Assembly: GCA_030441535.1 (NCBI GenBank)
Contig: JAUJFZ010000002.1
Span: 124,001-188,000 of the forward strand
DNA from: Betaproteobacteria bacterium LSUCC0117
GTDB taxonomy: Bacteria > Pseudomonadota > Gammaproteobacteria > Burkholderiales > Burkholderiaceae_C
Direction: 5' to 3'
DNA: 64,000 nt
Below, in pieces: positions 43,043 through 51,494 of this stretch; the first letter of the stretch is position 1, and every line of letters starts with the position of its first letter. The notes under the pieces are model-generated. The model saw only the letters and a program-made list of their open reading frames with translations, was not told the DNA's origin and searched no databases. The translations under genes and the position numbers were made by a program.

Positions 43043-44247
43043 GCCCCTTTTAAAGCGGTCTGAATCAGTCGCACCCACGCGGTGGCGCCAATGCCGATGA
43101 GCTCGTCATTGAAGTCATAACTCGGGTTGTGCAAGGTGCAAGGTCCACCGCCGTGACCAATTGCGCGGTGATCACCCGAGCCGTTACCCAAGAAGATATA
43201 AGCGCCCGGTTTTTCCATCAGCATGTACGCAAAGTCCTCGGCGCCCATGGTGGGCTCTTGGTCACCCACATGGGCTTCGCCAAACGTTTCGGTGAATACC
43301 GTTCTGGCAAATGCCGCCTGTTGTGCGTCGTTAATGGTGGGTGGGTAGTTGCGAACGAACTCAAAGGCGCAGGTCGCGCCGTAAGCGGCAGCGGTGTGCT
43401 CGGCAACTTCACGCATACGCGACTCCATGAGGTCCAAGACCTCAACGCTGAAGGTACGTACCGTGCCGCGCATTTCGCAGGTGTTGGGGATTACGTTTGT
43501 TGCCTCACCCGCATTGATCATCGTGACCGAAATCACCGCCGCGTCCACGGGCTTGTTGTTGCGGGTCACGATGGTTTGAAACGATTGAACCATGGCTGCC
43601 GCCACGGGGACGGGATCAATCCCCATGTGTGGCATGGCGGCATGCGAGCCTTTGCCGTGAATGGTGATTTTGAACTCGTTGCTAGAGGCCATCACGGGCC
43701 CCGGGCTGATTGCAAAAAAGCCAACGGGCAAGGCAGGCCAGTTGTGCAAAGCAAACACGCTATCCATCGGGAAACGCTGGAACAAGCCGTCTTTAATCAT
43801 CTCGCGCGCGCCACCGCCGCCTTCTTCTGCGGGTTGAAAGATCGTGTAGACCGCACCGGCAAAATCGGGATCGGCCGCCAGGTGTTTGGCTGCAGCTAAC
43901 AGCGTGGCGGTGTGTCCGTCGTGACCGCAGGCGTGCATTTTTCCCGCGTATTGGCTGGCGTGTTCAAAGGTATTGCGCTCCTGAATGGGCAGTGCATCCA
44001 TGTCCGCACGCAAGCCGACCGCCTTCACCGTTTGGTTCGGGGCCAGTGGGCGTTTTCCTTTGATTACCCCGACGACCCCAGTCACGCCCAAACCTGTGTG
44101 TACCTCCATGCCAAAGCTGCGCAGCTGCTCGGCGACCACTGCGGCCGTTCGTGCCTCCTGGTAGCACAATTCGGGGTGGGCATGGATGTCTTTACGTACC
44201 AGGGCCATTTCAGCCGCATTGGCCTTGATCGCGTCAATCAGATTCAT
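43039..44247 (-). CDS. M20-family amidohydrolase (hippurate hydrolase-like)
   Basis: A zinc-dependent amidohydrolase of the M20D/HipO group with 402 residues. Metal-binding and catalytic segments are visible in DIHAHPELCYQE, MHACGHDGHTA, FQPAEEGGGGAREM with the catalytic Glu pair, and EPTMGAEDFAYML. The C-terminal HNPSYDFND is also conserved. Likely substrates are N-acyl amino acids, but the group is broad. No ribosome site is seen before the ATG. It is divergent from the molybdopterin oxidoreductase gene, 59 bases away. Confidence 0.92.
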   Translation of the reverse strand: MNLIDAIKANAAEMALVRKDIHAHPELCYQEARTAAVVAEQLRSFGMEVHTGLGVTGVVGVIKGKRPLAPNQTVKAVGLRADMDALPIQERNTFEHASQYAGKMHACGHDGHTATLLAAAKHLAADPDFAGAVYTIFQPAEEGGGGAREMIKDGLFQRFPMDSVFALHNWPALPVGFFAISPGPVMASSNEFKITIHGKGSHAAMPHMGIDPVPVAAAMVQSFQTIVTRNNKPVDAAVISVTMINAGEATNVIPNTCEMRGTVRTFSVEVLDLMESRMREVAEHTAAAYGATCAFEFVRNYPPTINDAQQAAFARTVFTETFGEAHVGDQEPTMGAEDFAYMLMEKPGAYIFLGNGSGDHRAIGHGGGPCTLHNPSYDFNDELIGIGATAWVRLIQTALKGA

Positions 44248-44306
44248 AAGGAGTTGGTGGGGCAGGGTAAAAAAGCTATGCTACTGCCAATGTGGAGGTC
44301 TGCCAA

Positions 44307-46436
44307 ATGCTGGCTGTAAATCCCCCAACGCCTTATCGAGCCGCTGCCGTGAACGCCCTGCATACCCCCGTTAGTCAACCATTGCCAAACGATGCTGTCG
44401 TTCGTGGCGCCTGCCCGCATGATTGCCCGGACACCTGCGCCCTGTTAACCACAGTGGCAGACGGTGTGGCGGTGCAGGTGCGCGGCAACCCGGCGCACCC
44501 CGCCACAGACGGCGTGTTGTGCACCAAGGTCTCGCGCTACACCGAGCGCACCTACCACCCTGAGCGCGTGTTGACGCCGCTCAAGCGGGTCGGCGCCAAG
44601 GGGGCCGGGCAATTCGAGCCGGTCTCGTGGGATGAGGCGTTAGACGATATTGCCAATCGTCTGAAAGCGATCGCTCGTCGAGATCCGCAAGCGATTCTGC
44701 CCTACAGCTATGCAGGCACCATGGGCCTGGTACAGGGCGAGTCTATTGCGGCGCGCTTCTTTAATCGGTTGGGTGCATCTCAACTTGACCGCACCATTTG
44801 CTCCTCCGCGGGCGCGACCGCCTTAGCCTACACCTATGGCGCATCGGTGGGCATGCGCATCGAGGCGTTTGCTGACAGCCAGCTCATCATCATTTGGGGC
44901 AGTAACGCCATCGGTAGCAACTTGCATTTTTGGCGTTACGCGCAGGCGGCGAAACGCAAGGGCGCCAAGCTGGTCTGCATTGACCCCCGCCGCACCGAGA
45001 CGGCCGAGCGTTGCCATACCCATTTGGCGATTTTGCCGGGCACGGATGCCGCATTGGCTTTTGGCTTGATGCACGAACTCATCACAAATGATTGGTTGGA
45101 CCACGCCTACATTGCTGCGCACACCGAAGGGTGGCCCGCGCTCAAAGCCCGGGCTCTGCAGTGGCCCGTCGAACGTGCAGCGGCCACTTGCGGCATTGAT
45201 GCCGAAGAAATTAAGCGCTTGGCTTACGATTACGCGCACACCAAACCAGCCGCCATACGCCTGAACTATGGCATGCAGCGCGCACGCGGGGGTGGCAATG
45301 CGGTGCGTGCGGTTGCGTGCTTACCCGCGCTGGTCGGTGCTTGGCGCCATACGAGTGGTGGTTTCTTGTTGTCGAGTTCTGGATTTTTCCCGAAGCAGCG
45401 CGCCGCTTTGGAGCGCCCTGATTTGAGGCCGCAGTCTGACCATGGCGCCGTGCCACGCGTCATTAACATGTCGACGATTGGCGCAGACTTGAACCGCCCC
45501 GCGTCGCCCAGTTTTGGCCCTGCTATTGAGGCGCTGGTTGTGTACAACAGCAACCCCGTGGCCGTCGCGCCTGACTCACCGCAGGTAGTGTCGGGTTTTG
45601 GCCGCGACGATCTGTTCACCGTGGTGCTGGAGCATTTTCAAACCGATACCGCCGATTACGCCGATTACGTGTTGCCTGCCACGACACAGTTAGAGCATTG
45701 GGACATACATGCCAGTTATGGACACACGGATGTGTTGTTGAATCGGCCTACCATTGCGCCGCGCGGACAGGCCAAGACCAACACCGAGATATTCCGCGCC
45801 CTGGCTGCCCGCATGGGTTTTACCGAGCCCTGCTTTTCCGACACCGACGAGACGCTGTGCCAGCAGGCCTTTGCATCGGATGCGGTTGATTGGAATCGCC
45901 TGCTGACCGATGGATTTGCGCCCTTGGCCGTGCCGCAAGCGCCATTCGCCAATGGGCAGTTTCCGACCCCATCGGGTAAGTGCTTGTTCGAGAATTCCGC
46001 CCTGCTGGCGATTGGGCAAGACCCCGTCCCGGACTACATCCCGAACTGGGAGCCCGTGGACCCGGCGGCGCGTTACCCGCTGGCCATGATCTCACCGCCC
46101 GCGCGTCAGTTTCTAAACTCAACCTTCGTTAACGTGAAAAGCCTGCGGGACATTGAGCAAACGCCGGTGGTGGAGTTGTCGCCAGTTGATGCCGAGGCGC
46201 GCGGTATTCGTGACGGCGATACCGTTGATGTCTTCAACGACCGTGGTCACTATGTCTGTGTGGCGCGAGTCGGCGGGCGAGCCCGTCCGGGCGTCGTCAA
46301 TGGCTTGGGCATCTGGTGGCGTAAGTTGGGCCTGCGTGGAACCAACGTGAACGAAGTGACGTCACAAGCTTTGACGGACATGGGCCGTGCACCGACCTTC
46401 TACGACTGTGCAGTTGAGGTACAGCGCTTGGACTGA
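44307..46436 (+). CDS. molybdopterin-dependent oxidoreductase (formate dehydrogenase/BisC-like)
   Basis: A 709-residue Mo-bisMGD enzyme with an N-terminal [4Fe-4S] site formed by Cys36, Cys40, Cys44 (CPHDCPDTC) and Cys72 (LCTK). The molybdenum ligand region is TICSSAGA at about 163-170. Cofactor segments IWGSNAIGSNLHFW and the C-terminal VRVGG-type module are present. I start at ATG 44307 because TGGAGGT lies seven bases upstream; an ATG at 44292 overlaps that ribosome site. There is no signal peptide and no partner subunit gene, so it appears to be a cytoplasmic single-subunit enzyme. The substrate is unknown. Confidence 0.9.
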   Translation: MLAVNPPTPYRAAAVNALHTPVSQPLPNDAVVRGACPHDCPDTCALLTTVADGVAVQVRGNPAHPATDGVLCTKVSRYTERTYHPERVLTPLKRVGAKGAGQFEPVSWDEALDDIANRLKAIARRDPQAILPYSYAGTMGLVQGESIAARFFNRLGASQLDRTICSSAGATALAYTYGASVGMRIEAFADSQLIIIWGSNAIGSNLHFWRYAQAAKRKGAKLVCIDPRRTETAERCHTHLAILPGTDAALAFGLMHELITNDWLDHAYIAAHTEGWPALKARALQWPVERAAATCGIDAEEIKRLAYDYAHTKPAAIRLNYGMQRARGGGNAVRAVACLPALVGAWRHTSGGFLLSSSGFFPKQRAALERPDLRPQSDHGAVPRVINMSTIGADLNRPASPSFGPAIEALVVYNSNPVAVAPDSPQVVSGFGRDDLFTVVLEHFQTDTADYADYVLPATTQLEHWDIHASYGHTDVLLNRPTIAPRGQAKTNTEIFRALAARMGFTEPCFSDTDETLCQQAFASDAVDWNRLLTDGFAPLAVPQAPFANGQFPTPSGKCLFENSALLAIGQDPVPDYIPNWEPVDPAARYPLAMISPPARQFLNSTFVNVKSLRDIEQTPVVELSPVDAEARGIRDGDTVDVFNDRGHYVCVARVGGRARPGVVNGLGIWWRKLGLRGTNVNEVTSQALTDMGRAPTFYDCAVEVQRLD

Positions 46437-46450
46437 GCGCCGTTCTAAGC

Positions 46451-46708
46451 TCAGTCGAGTAGCTCGTTAACCAGGTCGATGTAGGCCTGCTGTGCTTGCA
46501 CCTGGGTCTGGCCTTTCAACTTGTTCCAAGCCGACCATTTGGCGAAGCCCACCATGTCCGTCATGCTGGGCTTGTCGCCCGTCACATCACCCACGCTACC
46601 TTGTTTGTAAAGCGCGTAAAGACGCAGCAAGGTTTGGTTGTCCGGTCGTGCGCTGAGTTGGTTGACGTCTTGGCTGGCTTGTTCGAATTGGGCTTGTAAA
46701 TCGGACAT
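46451..46708 (-). CDS. acyl-CoA-binding protein (ACBP)
   Basis: An 85-residue four-helix ACBP, a carrier and buffer of long-chain acyl-CoA esters in the cytoplasm. The conserved segments LLRLYALYKQGSVGD, MVGFAKWSAWNKLKG and the final helix QQAYIDLVNELL match the family across its whole length. ACBPs are common in eukaryotes but restricted among bacteria. It is divergent from argB, convergent with the oxidoreductase gene 14 bases away, and fits the acyl-CoA theme of the region. Confidence 0.93.
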   Translation of the reverse strand: MSDLQAQFEQASQDVNQLSARPDNQTLLRLYALYKQGSVGDVTGDKPSMTDMVGFAKWSAWNKLKGQTQVQAQQAYIDLVNELLD

Positions 46709-46788
46709 GGTATCTTTCTATGACCTCGGTTAATGGTGCCTATTGTGCCTGTCTGCGAAACCACAAAACTACGGCACAATTCTGCTTA

Positions 46789-46812
46789 ATGACTTCACAC
46801 CTATTGCCATGA
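46789..46812 (+). CDS. possible 7-codon upstream ORF overlapping argB
   Basis: ATG at 46789 opens a reading frame encoding MTSHLLP whose TGA (46810-46812) overlaps the argB ATG in ATGA. A CACAAT hexamer at 46775-46780 ends eight bases before it. This would allow a leaderless short ORF that delivers ribosomes to argB by termination-reinitiation. argB itself has no ribosome site. There is no coding conservation to test here, so the call is tentative. Confidence 0.3.
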   Translation: MTSHLLP

Positions 46813-47708
46813 CTGCATCAGACAACCTGTCCGCTATACCCGCAAAAGACCAAGCTGAGGTGTTGGCGAAAGCCTTGCCTTACATCCGTAAATTCCACGG
46901 AAAAACCATGGTCATCAAGTACGGTGGCAACGCCATGACCGACCCGGCCTTGCAGGCCGCTTTTGCCGCGGATGTGGTGTTATTAAAACTGGTGGGCATC
47001 AACCCTGTGGTGGTGCATGGCGGAGGGCCACAGATCGAATCCCTCTTGAAGCGTTTGGGCAAGAAAGGGGAGTTCGTGCACGGTATGCGCGTCACGGACG
47101 CCGAGACCATGCAAGTGGTTGAGTGGGTGCTGGCAGGTGAGGTGCAGCAAGACATCGTTGGTCTGATCAACCAAGCTGGCGGCAAAGCCGTGGGTTTAAC
47201 GGGGCGCGATGGGGGCTTGATTCACGCACGCAAATTGCGCTTGACCGATCCGGTCGACAAAGTGACGGAGCACGATGTGGGGCAGGTAGGCGACATCGTG
47301 GGTATCGATCCTTCGGTGGTCAAAGCGCTACAAGACGATGCATTTATTCCCGTGGTGAGCCCATTGGGGTTTGGTGAAAACAACGAGAGTTACAACATCA
47401 ATGCCGACGTCGTTGCCAGTAAATTGGCCATGGTGTTAGCGGCTGAAAAGCTGTTGTTGCTGACCAATACGCCGGGCGTCCTCGATAAAAACGGTGAGTT
47501 GCTTACCAACCTCTCGGCGCGCGAGGTGGATGCGTTGTTTGCAGATGGCACGATCTCTGGCGGTATGTTGCCCAAAATCAGCGGTGCCTTGGATGCCGCG
47601 AAAAGCGGCGTGAATTCGGTGCACGTGATTGATGGTCGGGTGCCGCATGCGTTGTTGCTGGAAATCTTGACTGATCAGGCATTCGGCACCATGATTCGCT
47701 CACATTAA
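46809..47708 (+). CDS. argB: acetylglutamate kinase
   Basis: ArgB phosphorylates N-acetylglutamate in arginine synthesis. From the ATG at 46809 it has 299 residues. The amino-acid-kinase fold is clear in MVIKYGGNAM, VVHGGGPQIESLLKRLG, YNINADVVASKLA and the nucleotide-site LLLLTNTPGVLDKNGEL. An earlier frame start at 46743 adds 22 residues that do not fit the family. slmA follows four bases downstream, a pairing I know from other betaproteobacteria. Confidence 0.96.
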   Translation: MTASDNLSAIPAKDQAEVLAKALPYIRKFHGKTMVIKYGGNAMTDPALQAAFAADVVLLKLVGINPVVVHGGGPQIESLLKRLGKKGEFVHGMRVTDAETMQVVEWVLAGEVQQDIVGLINQAGGKAVGLTGRDGGLIHARKLRLTDPVDKVTEHDVGQVGDIVGIDPSVVKALQDDAFIPVVSPLGFGENNESYNINADVVASKLAMVLAAEKLLLLTNTPGVLDKNGELLTNLSAREVDALFADGTISGGMLPKISGALDAAKSGVNSVHVIDGRVPHALLLEILTDQAFGTMIRSH

Positions 47709-47712
47709 ACGC

Positions 47713-48369
47713 ATGAACCCACAAACCACTGACCCCATCGATGACGACAGCGCTCCGACTGAGAGCGCCGTCTCGCGCAAGGCGAAAGCCAAGCCGGGTC
47801 AGCGACGCATGGAGATTTTGCAAGCGTTCGCAGCCATGCTTGAGCAACCCATGGCCGAGCGTGTCACCACGGCTGCATTGGCGAAGCGTTTGGGCGTCAG
47901 TGAGGCGGCGTTGTATCGGCAGTTCGCAAGTAAAGCGCAAATGCTCGATGCCCTCATCACCTTCACAGAAGATAGTTTGTTGGGCCTTGCCGCGAAAGTC
48001 GGTGAGCCTGGGGCTGATGGCGTCGATGGTCGGGCTGCATGTGGGCAGATTGTCTGGCTGGCGCTGCAATTTGCCCAAGCCAACCCAGGGATGGTTCGTG
48101 TCTTGGTCGGCGATGCCTTGGTGTTTGAGCAAGCGCGGCTGACAGAGCGTGTCGGTTTGTTGTTTGAAAAGCTAGAGGCTGTTTTGCGCGCCCACTGGCG
48201 TCATTGGGCCGGTCAGCAGGGGCTTGCCACACCCACTGCCGACGCGCAGGTTCGCGCCGCGCTATTGCTCATTTACCTGCGCGGGGTCTTGCACGCTTTC
48301 GTTCGCAGCGATTGGAAGCACTTGCCCACGCAAGGGGCTGATGCGCACCTTGAGACCCTGCTGGGCTGA
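47713..48369 (+). CDS. slmA: nucleoid occlusion factor SlmA
   Basis: SlmA is a TetR-fold DNA-binding protein that blocks FtsZ assembly over the chromosome. The 218-residue product has a polar ~30-residue N-tail, then RRMEILQAFAAMLEQP and the helix-turn-helix VTTAALAKRLGVSEAALYRQFASKAQM, which closely match SlmA. The C-terminal half contains FTEDSLLGLAAKV, then LLLIYLRGVLHAF. It follows argB with no ribosome site, so coupling or read-through is likely. A metabolite-sensing TetR is the alternative, but context and the helix-turn-helix sequence favour SlmA. Confidence 0.9.
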   Translation: MNPQTTDPIDDDSAPTESAVSRKAKAKPGQRRMEILQAFAAMLEQPMAERVTTAALAKRLGVSEAALYRQFASKAQMLDALITFTEDSLLGLAAKVGEPGADGVDGRAACGQIVWLALQFAQANPGMVRVLVGDALVFEQARLTERVGLLFEKLEAVLRAHWRHWAGQQGLATPTADAQVRAALLLIYLRGVLHAFVRSDWKHLPTQGADAHLETLLG

Positions 48370-48454
48370 ATCCCGCGCTCAACCAATTTCCCTTTAATTC
48401 CCCATTATTTTTCAGGGTGAGGCTTGCAGGGCGTCGATTTTTGTGCAAAATAGC

Positions 48455-48466
48455 ACGAACGTTCGT
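48455..48466. promoter_or_regulatory. palindromic operator of the TetR-controlled beta-oxidation operon
   Basis: ACGAACGTTCGT is a perfect 12-bp palindrome just upstream of a TATTAT hexamer (48469-48474) and 22 bases before the TetR-family gene. Similar AACGAACGTTCG-type sites are typical of TetR regulators of acyl-CoA degradation. Autoregulation of the whole operon is the simplest reading. Confidence 0.65.
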
Positions 48467-48488
48467 TTTATTATGAGATCGACACCTT

Positions 48489-49160
48489 ATGACTGTGCAT
48501 TCAGACCCTGGCGATTCGCCTGAAGCCGATTCGGCACTCAAGCGTCGACCCAAAAGCTCCCTCAAGGGGCAGCAAACCAAAGCCGCCATCGTGCATGCGG
48601 CGCTGAATTTGGCCACCCATATCGGTCTCGAAGGTCTGAGTATTGGTGCGCTGGCTGAGCGCATGCAAATGAGCAAGTCAGGGGTTTTTGCGCACTTCGG
48701 CTCAAGGGAAGAGCTACAGGTTTCAGTGGTCCGGGAATACCACGCGCGGTTCGAGGAAGAGGTGTTTTACCCCGCCATGAAAGCCGACCGTGGTTTGCCC
48801 CGCTTGCGCGCGTTGTTTGGCCATTGGATGGCGCGCACGGCGATTGAAATTGACCAAGGGTGCATTTACATCAGCGGTGCCATAGAGTTTGAAGACCGCG
48901 ACGGGCCCGTGCGCGATGCACTGGTCACCTCTATGACGCTGTGGCTTAACGCCCTTAAGCGCGCGGTTACCCAGGCCAAAGCGACGGGTGAGTTGACGCC
49001 CGACACCGATGAGGCGCAGGTCACCTTTGAAATTCACGGTCTGATTTTGACGTTGCATTACCAAGCGCGCTTCATGCGCAGCGCCGACGCATTAGCCCGT
49101 GTGCAAACCAGTTTCGAACACATCTTGGCGCGCTACTTATCCAGCGGCCATACCAACTAA
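48489..49160 (+). CDS. TetR-family regulator of fatty acid degradation
   Basis: A 223-residue TetR-type repressor. After a ~30-residue polar tail, the helix-turn-helix reads IGALAERMQMSKSGVFAHFGSREELQ. The C-terminal ligand domain contains GCIYISGAIEFEDRDGPVRDAL and FEIHGLILTLHYQARFM, a form I associate with acyl-CoA-responsive TetR_C members. It begins 22 bases after the ACGAACGTTCGT palindrome and is followed 27 bases later by the acyl-CoA dehydrogenase gene. It should repress the beta-oxidation genes downstream until acyl-CoA binds (inference). Confidence 0.9.
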   Translation: MTVHSDPGDSPEADSALKRRPKSSLKGQQTKAAIVHAALNLATHIGLEGLSIGALAERMQMSKSGVFAHFGSREELQVSVVREYHARFEEEVFYPAMKADRGLPRLRALFGHWMARTAIEIDQGCIYISGAIEFEDRDGPVRDALVTSMTLWLNALKRAVTQAKATGELTPDTDEAQVTFEIHGLILTLHYQARFMRSADALARVQTSFEHILARYLSSGHTN

Positions 49161-49187
49161 ATCCCATTTCGTCTTTCAGGAGTTTTT

Positions 49188-50984
49188 ATGCCCCAGTACA
49201 GCCCACCCCTGCGTGATATGCAATTTCTTTTGCACGAGGTGTTTGATGTCACCACCGCGTTCAATGGGATGCCCAAGCATGCCGAAGTCGACGCCGATAC
49301 CGTGAACGCCATCCTTGAGGAAGGCGGAAAATTCGCGTCTGAGGTGTTGTTCCCACTGAATCGTGTGGGCGACCAAGAGGGCTGCCAACTGGATAAATCT
49401 ACCCACGAGGTCACTATTCCAAAGGGCTTCAAAGAGGCCTACGCGCAATACGTTGCTGGGGGCTGGCCCGCATTAAGTTGCGACCCCGAATTTGGTGGTC
49501 AGGGTTTGCCCATCGTGCTGAACCAGTGCATGTACGAGATGCTCAACAGTGCGAACCAAGCGTGGACGATGTACCCCGGTTTAACGCATGGCGCTTATGA
49601 GGCGTTACACGCCCACGGAAACCCCGAGCAACAGAAAACCTATTTACCTAAATTGGTCTCGGGCGAATGGACCGGCACCATGTGCCTGACCGAGCCTCAT
49701 TGCGGCACCGATCTGGGCATGCTGCGCACCAAAGCAGAGCCGCAAGCGGACGGCACCTACCGCCTCACAGGACAAAAGATTTTCATCAGCTCTGGCGAGC
49801 ACGACATGGTGGAAAACATCGTTCATCTGGTTCTGGCCCGATTGCCCGATGCGCCGGCTGGCAGCAAAGGGATCAGCTTGTTTGTTGTACCGAAATTCAA
49901 TGTTGCGGCAGACGGCACATTGGGTAGCCGCAACGCCATCATGTGCACCGGGCTTGAGCACAAGATGGGCATCCATGGCAACGCCACGTGCCAAATGACA
50001 TTGGATGGTGCTGTTGGTACGTTGGTGGGCAAACCCAACAAAGGGTTGGCGGCCATGTTTGTCATGATGAACGCAGCCCGAATTGGTGTGGGCATGCAGT
50101 CATTGGGGCTGACGGAAGTGGCGTATCAAAACGCCTTGGCTTATGCCAAAGACCGCGCACAGTCACGCAGTTTGACGGGGGTGAAAGCCAAGGACCAGCC
50201 GGCTGATCCGATTTTGGTTCACCCCGATGTACGGAAGATGCTACTCACTGCAAAGGCTTATGCCGAGGGCGGCCGTGCATTGGCGTTGTACTGTGCGCTG
50301 CTGATTGATCGAGAATTAAACCACCCCGATGAAATCGCTCGCAAAGATGCCGCAGAGGTTGTGGCCCTGCTGACGCCCATCGTGAAAGCCTTCATCACCG
50401 ACAACGCGTGGACGGCGACATCGGGTTGCTTGCAGGTCTTTGGAGGTCATGGCTACATTCAAGAGTGGGGCATGGAGCAGTATGTGCGTGACTCGCGCAT
50501 CAACATGATCTACGAGGGTACCAACACCATCCAAAGTTTGGATTTGTTGGGGCGCAAGGTGCTTGGCAATCAAGGCGCGACCTTGAAGAAATTTGGCAAA
50601 GAAATCGAGGCCTTAATTCGCGAAGAGGGCGTTAATGAGGCCATGGCGCCGTTCATCAACCCACTGGCGGGACTCGCGGACCAGATGACCAAATTCACCA
50701 CGGAAGTCGGTTTCAAGGCTTTACAGAATCCTGACGTGGTTGGCGCTGCTGCAGTCGACTACCTGCGCGTTGCGGGGCATTTGGTGATGGGCTATTTTTG
50801 GGCGCGCATGGCACAAGTGGCCCTTCGCAAAATTGAAGCGGGTGACACCGATCCCCATTACGTGGCGAAGCTGCAAACCGCACGGTTCTACTTCACCAAA
50901 TTGTTCCCCGAGACAGCGTCACTCATGCGCACTGCACGCGCTGATACCGCGGTTTTGATGGATACCGACGCCGCTTTGGCTTAA
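49188..50984 (+). CDS. acyl-CoA dehydrogenase (DmdC/AcdA-like, ~600 residues)
   Basis: An FAD-dependent acyl-CoA dehydrogenase performing the first step of beta-oxidation. At 598 residues it belongs to the long subgroup with an N-terminal cap (MPQYSPPLRDMQFLLHEV) and an extra C-terminal helical domain after about 460. The FAD and substrate motifs TMCLTEPHCGTDLG, ISSGEHDM, LQVFGGHGYIQEWG and the catalytic region YEGTNTIQSLDLLGRK are present. AGGAG precedes the ATG. This subgroup includes 3-methylmercaptopropionyl-CoA dehydrogenase DmdC, but general acyl-CoA activity is equally possible. Confidence 0.93.
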   Translation: MPQYSPPLRDMQFLLHEVFDVTTAFNGMPKHAEVDADTVNAILEEGGKFASEVLFPLNRVGDQEGCQLDKSTHEVTIPKGFKEAYAQYVAGGWPALSCDPEFGGQGLPIVLNQCMYEMLNSANQAWTMYPGLTHGAYEALHAHGNPEQQKTYLPKLVSGEWTGTMCLTEPHCGTDLGMLRTKAEPQADGTYRLTGQKIFISSGEHDMVENIVHLVLARLPDAPAGSKGISLFVVPKFNVAADGTLGSRNAIMCTGLEHKMGIHGNATCQMTLDGAVGTLVGKPNKGLAAMFVMMNAARIGVGMQSLGLTEVAYQNALAYAKDRAQSRSLTGVKAKDQPADPILVHPDVRKMLLTAKAYAEGGRALALYCALLIDRELNHPDEIARKDAAEVVALLTPIVKAFITDNAWTATSGCLQVFGGHGYIQEWGMEQYVRDSRINMIYEGTNTIQSLDLLGRKVLGNQGATLKKFGKEIEALIREEGVNEAMAPFINPLAGLADQMTKFTTEVGFKALQNPDVVGAAAVDYLRVAGHLVMGYFWARMAQVALRKIEAGDTDPHYVAKLQTARFYFTKLFPETASLMRTARADTAVLMDTDAALA

Positions 50985-51014
50985 CGCATTTCAATGGATC
51001 ACAAGGACAACACC

Positions 51015-51461
51015 ATGAAGACCGTAAAGACCCTGTTATTGGCTGCCTGTCTTGCGCCCGTTTTGGCTTTCGCACAAATGACTCCAGCGGGCCTTTGGAA
51101 AACCATAGATGACGAGACCGGCCAAGAGAAGTCGTTGGTGCGCATCGTTGATGCCGGTGGCACCTTTAATGGCACCGTCGAGAAATCGCTGCTCAACGAC
51201 CCGAATGTGAGCAAGGTCTGTGACCTCTGCACCGACGATCGCAAGGGTCAGGTGATCGTGGGCATGGAGATCATTCGTGGGGTGACGAAAAACGTCAAAG
51301 ACGATGGCTTGTGGGACGGTGGTGAGATCCTCGACCCCCAGAAGGGTAAAACCTATCGCGTGCGCCTGACACCGAAAGACGACGGCGCCAAATTGGAGGT
51401 GCGCGGTTATGTGGGTATGCCCCTGCTGGGTCGCACGCAAACTTGGCTACGCGTTGAATAA
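51015..51461 (+). CDS. DUF2147 family secreted protein
   Basis: A 148-residue exported protein with a Sec signal peptide (MKTVKTLLLAACLAPVLAFAQ). The mature part carries the DUF2147 pattern: GLWKTIDDETGQEKSLVRI near the start, CDLCTDDRKGQ and the lipocalin-like end GYVGMPLLGRTQTWLR. The function of the family is unknown. AAGGA seven bases upstream fixes the ATG at 51015 over an earlier one at 50994. Its place inside a beta-oxidation operon suggests a link to fatty acid handling in the envelope, which is inference. Confidence 0.88.
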   Translation: MKTVKTLLLAACLAPVLAFAQMTPAGLWKTIDDETGQEKSLVRIVDAGGTFNGTVEKSLLNDPNVSKVCDLCTDDRKGQVIVGMEIIRGVTKNVKDDGLWDGGEILDPQKGKTYRVRLTPKDDGAKLEVRGYVGMPLLGRTQTWLRVE

Positions 51462-51494
51462 CGCGTCGGTCAATCCCGTTTTGTTGGAGATTTC

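Noticed and set aside
43129..43899. 256-codon open frame on the plus strand
   Set aside because: It is antisense to the M20 amidohydrolase and shows no domain or ribosome site.
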